Positions 61,201 through 64,000 of a stretch of DNA of 64,000 bases are shown piece by piece. Made by a program: the position numbers and the translations under genes. The DNA comes from Caecitellus pseudoparvulus. Taxonomy: Eukaryota > Bigyra: Bicosoecida. Position 1 is the stretch's first letter; the number at the start of each line of letters is the position of its first letter. Location: assembly GCA_965644315.1 (NCBI GenBank), contig CBFFRQ010000031.1, forward strand, positions 792,413 through 856,412, given 5' to 3'. The notes below the pieces were generated by a model. That model made no database searches. It was given only the letters and a program-made list of their open reading frames with translations, and was not told the origin of the DNA.

Positions 61201-63412
61201 AAGCTCGGCAAGGCTTTCCAGGTCTCCTGGGAAGTCATGGACAATGACGCGATCGTATGCGTACTGCGGCATGTCCAACGCCACTGGCAGCAGGATCACG
61301 TCCACGCAGAGGCCTTGTTGTGTTTGGGGCCACCCACCAGAGCTTTGGGGTTCAAGAGCTTCCGTGTCACTTCGAGCCAGAGCTTTGCGGACACGCCTGT
61401 CCAGGGCGTTTGTCGTGGCTTCGTCCTGGCACACAACAAGCACCCTTTCGAAGCTCTGGAACTGAGCTAACAACTCAAGAACTTCATCAAAAGATTGGTG
61501 CTTCGTTGCTGCTGCAGCAGACCTTGGGCGAGCTCCGCTGCTGCCACAGGCAAGTGGCTTGTGTGTCACATGCAGCTGCACTGCAGTCCGGACACTGCGC
61601 CTGGCAATGGTAGTGTGCTCTGGAGCAAGGTGCAGGTACGAAAGGATGCGAGGCACGGTGCCTGGCGCAGCTACAGTGCTCGTGGCGAGAACAGGGATGC
61701 TTGCTGCTTGGGCAGCCTGGCTCAACTGCCTCAGGGGATCACTGTCGACTTGCATGAGTGGCAAAGGACCCGCAGGCAGGTTCATGACGAGTGCCACAAG
61801 CATTCTATGTTCACGAGTCGACGAAGTTGTCGACAAGAACTGCATCGCCTGTGGGATGGACGCAACGATCACGGCCCCTTGCGTCAAGCTTGGATGGAGA
61901 GCGGCATCGCTGGGAACCATGTCACCAGCCGACGCACAGGTGGCGACGCAGTCCCCGAACGAGGGCACTTGTCCAACTGCAAGCTTGTGCGCCACCTCAC
62001 AGTCGCAATCAACTTCATCGGAGGGCAAGATACACGCTGCTAGTCCACTTTGTAGCAGGCGCGACACCTTTGCCCAATGCCGGGATGGACAAGGGCTCGC
62101 CAGGAGGACAACCCCCTGCAAAGTGCCAGCCAGCAAGCCGAGAAGATCCGCTTGATCGTTATCCAGGGGCGAAATAACAAGCGAGTGCTTCCCTGCACGG
62201 GTGCTTTGAAGTACTTGGGCGTGGTGAGGCTGTGGACTTGCTTGAACCCCCAGCACCGCCTCGATCGCTGCCGGTTGCCCTCCACCAGCGCCTCCGAGTG
62301 CAGCCACAGAGCTTGAATCAGAAAGGCAGAGCTTCTGGAAGTCTAGAGCCTTGACGAGCACCGCTGTGTGTGCTCCGGTCGCGGGCTCCACCACTAGTTG
62401 GGGAGTGGCCTCTGCCTCTGTGCCTCCGCCTGCCCCCGAGGCTGGACTGGGCGCTGCAGAGCTCCCAAACCGCCTTGTCTCGATTATAATTTCCTCTCTA
62501 GCCCCTGGAAGTTCAATATCCGCGTCGTCTGAATCCTCAGCTTTGGCTGCCTGCAGCCTGGACGACTTGCGAGAAGCACGTGCTTGGCCCGCTGCTCCTC
62601 CGGCCAAGGATGCACAGTGTCTCGGCTCCACAGCCCCGAGGCCGCAGTGGTCCTCGCTCAAGAGTGTAAGCACTTCGACTCCAAGGAGTTTGACAACTTC
62701 CTGTGCGACTTGAGCCTGTTTCCAACCAATGGGACGACGTGAGGACTCCTGTGCTCTGCGATGGACTGCGCTTGCGCCTGCAGCGACGAAGCTCTGGATA
62801 TCCCCCGCTTTGATTGCCCATGGGTACTTTCCTGTCAGATTAAGCTTCTTTGCCTGCAAGCAGAGCAAGCTAGGTGCGGAACTGAGCGCTTAGGAGCCGC
62901 AAATGGCGACTTACTTCGTCGAAGAGGAAGCCCGCACTACGCTTTCCCTTGTAGAAGCCGCCATCCTGTGCCAAGGCGAAGATTATCGAGTCCCAGGTAT
63001 CTAAAGGAAGTAGGTATGTTCCCCCGTTTGACATGAGGTGCACTGTGTCGTAGCTTGCGTCCTCAGGAGGGTCATCTGTGACCTGCAGCGCATCCTCTCC
63101 TGCCAGTGACAGGATGGACGACGCCAGAGCAGCAATCCGGGCCTTTGAGACACCCCCACCGAGCGTGTGAGAGTTCCATTGAACTTTGCAGCCCCTGATC
63201 ACGCTCGAGACTTGTGTCAAGTCGACTGTGGCAGGCAAACTGCCTCTGGATGAGAATCTCTGCGATTTCAAACCAGGCCTCTTCATGGAATTGAGCATGA
63301 TCTGGGCGAGGCGACGGGAAGCCAGAGCGCCAAAGGGTACTGAACATGATTTTATGCCTGCAGCATGCTTCACGTATTTGTGGGTGATGCCTTTCTGGCC
63401 AGCGGAAGCCAT
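58093..63412 (-). CDS. MULE/FAR1-type transposase with SWIM finger and fused RecQ/RQC-like inactive helicase region
   Basis: Two-exon minus-strand model: 62915-63412 (166 codons) and 58093-62853, 1752 aa; the 61-nt intron is GTAAGT...TTGCAG, phase 0. Without the intron the large frame has no ATG for about 300 codons. Residues about 350-915 follow RecQ helicases. VLATSTVAAPGTVPRILSYL corresponds to motif III/ALTATA, and YDRVIVHDFPGDLESLAELA to motifs V/VI. A segment at about 825-900 resembles the RQC winged helix. Walker A and DEAH are lost, so it should not hydrolyse ATP. A FAR1/WRKY-GCM1-like zinc finger (QQCPF...CMHHNH) lies at about 1055-1085. The MULE DDE core has Asp1262/1263 (YEDDTGG), Asp1333 (MMDKCPHGH), C-H at about 1432 (LCHFHALKAV) and Glu1528 (TTNYVESMWNMLK). 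A SWIM finger CDC..CKH follows near 1651-1667. All catalytic acids are present. Confidence 0.75.
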
Positions 63413-63681
63413 TTTAGGTGGAGGGTACCCGAAACGCCTGTGTAACGCCAGGGGGGAAATGCACCCGAGCCCGTATCTCACGATGCCTGCGAACCTCACG
63501 AACAGAATCATGTAGAGATAGAAGCTGCACACACAAGAAACACGCTGCGGTGCAATGAGGGTGTTAATTTTGCACGACCTTGGTGAAAATGCCCTGCTTC
63601 AGCACCCTACCAGTCAAACTCATCTCCAGCGTCATACCCCCCCTCCAGCTTCAGTCAACCCCCCAAGAGAAACACACAGCA

Positions 63682-64000
63682 CCCAGCCACATTCCACATG
63701 GCGCAAACCCACCCAAGGACAGTCCTGTGCACTCTGCCTATAACAATATACACTCTACCACCTCTGCCTGCGACTGGCCTGCCCTCTCGCTGCGCACACT
63801 GCACGTTTGGGGTGTGAGTTGGCAGCAGCAGCAGCTGCTCAATTTCCGCAGGTCCTGCAACCAGCGAAGTCGTCGATGATCCTGCCGCCATTCGTCCTGC
63901 AGAAACCCTAATATTGGCTCTTCAACATTCGGAAACACTAGTGAGTGCAGTCTCGTGGCATGGCGTGGCGCTGATCGCAGGCACTCATGCCTGCGTTGCC
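63682..64000 (+). repeat. Direct repeat copy B, running off the right edge
   Basis: Diverged copy of 50890-51205 in the same orientation. The shared blocks appear in the same order with similar spacing (ACCCAGC.ACATT.CAC near the start, TGCCTGCGACTGG at 63764, CTCAATTTCCGCA at 63838, GTGAGTGCAGT.TCGTGGCATGGCGTGGCG near the end). A CAG-rich insertion (GGCAGCAGCAGCAGCTG) distinguishes it. By analogy with copy A, an NTPase-nuclease family gene should begin just past the window edge. Confidence 0.75.

Larger units (their letters stand above)
56285..63412 (-). mobile_element. Putative MULE-superfamily DNA transposon with RecQ-derived domain (borders unknown)
   Basis: The two tightly linked minus-strand genes (transposase and Tudor-domain ORF) form a unit typical of a large autonomous Mutator-like element. 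I could not identify terminal inverted repeats or a 9-11-bp target-site duplication, so the limits given are those of the coding region only. The frames are long and open, which argues against a decayed copy. It could also be a domesticated transposase gene. Confidence 0.5.

Noticed and set aside
1-64000. CRISPR arrays, rRNA genes, bacterial operons or ribosome binding sites
   Set aside because: No spaced direct repeats, no rRNA sequence, and spliceosomal introns throughout show this is eukaryotic nuclear DNA.

Overview
The window reads as nuclear DNA of a GC-rich, flagellated unicellular eukaryote. The genes carry short GT-AG introns (mostly 61-74 nt), several have conserved ciliary functions, and a eukaryotic tRNA-His is present. 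The lineage cannot be fixed from sequence alone; a flagellated alga or heterotrophic protist is the best guess. No organellar, bacterial or CRISPR features were seen. Many gene models below are rebuilt by joining reading frames across canonical introns, and the protein families then align across the joins.

Left part (1-31 kb), dense housekeeping and ciliary genes: the start of a meckelin-like gene (minus) is head to head with a tectonic-like gene, both components of the MKS transition-zone module. Next come a multipass membrane protein of unknown function, a Ser/Thr kinase, CCDC39 (axonemal 96-nm ruler, minus), sulfite oxidase and tRNA-His (minus). A gene-poor, more AT-rich stretch follows at about 12.8-16.1 kb. 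After it lie POMP/UMP1 (proteasome assembly), PRPF6 (U5 snRNP, minus), TIM23 (mitochondrial import), ERCC8/CSA (transcription-coupled repair, minus), a TAP/ABCB-like half transporter (minus) and a large secreted-type membrane RING-H2 protein. Convergent neighbours end only 11-36 bp apart.

Middle (31-51 kb): a small orphan gene, a 1.7-thousand-residue coiled-coil protein (minus), an unrecognised gene (minus), and an 11.7-kb single-exon gene for a giant SPEF2/CPC1-like central-pair protein. Its adenylate-kinase domain is interrupted by a long insertion and lacks the P-loop lysine.

Right part (51-64 kb), accessory and mobile-element-like: a STAND/ORC-type NTPase fused to a PD-(D/E)XK nuclease-like domain resembles eukaryotic Crinkler-type (CR) effectors. 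Then come a gene-poor stretch, an ORF with a Tudor-like domain, and a spliced gene that appears to fuse a decayed RecQ/RQC helicase region to a MULE/FAR1-type DDE transposase with a SWIM zinc finger. The segment upstream of the NTPase-nuclease gene recurs as a diverged direct copy at the right edge, which suggests a second family member beyond the window. The RecQ-MULE fusion with its satellite Tudor ORF, and the repeat-preceded NTPase-nuclease, are the most novel items.
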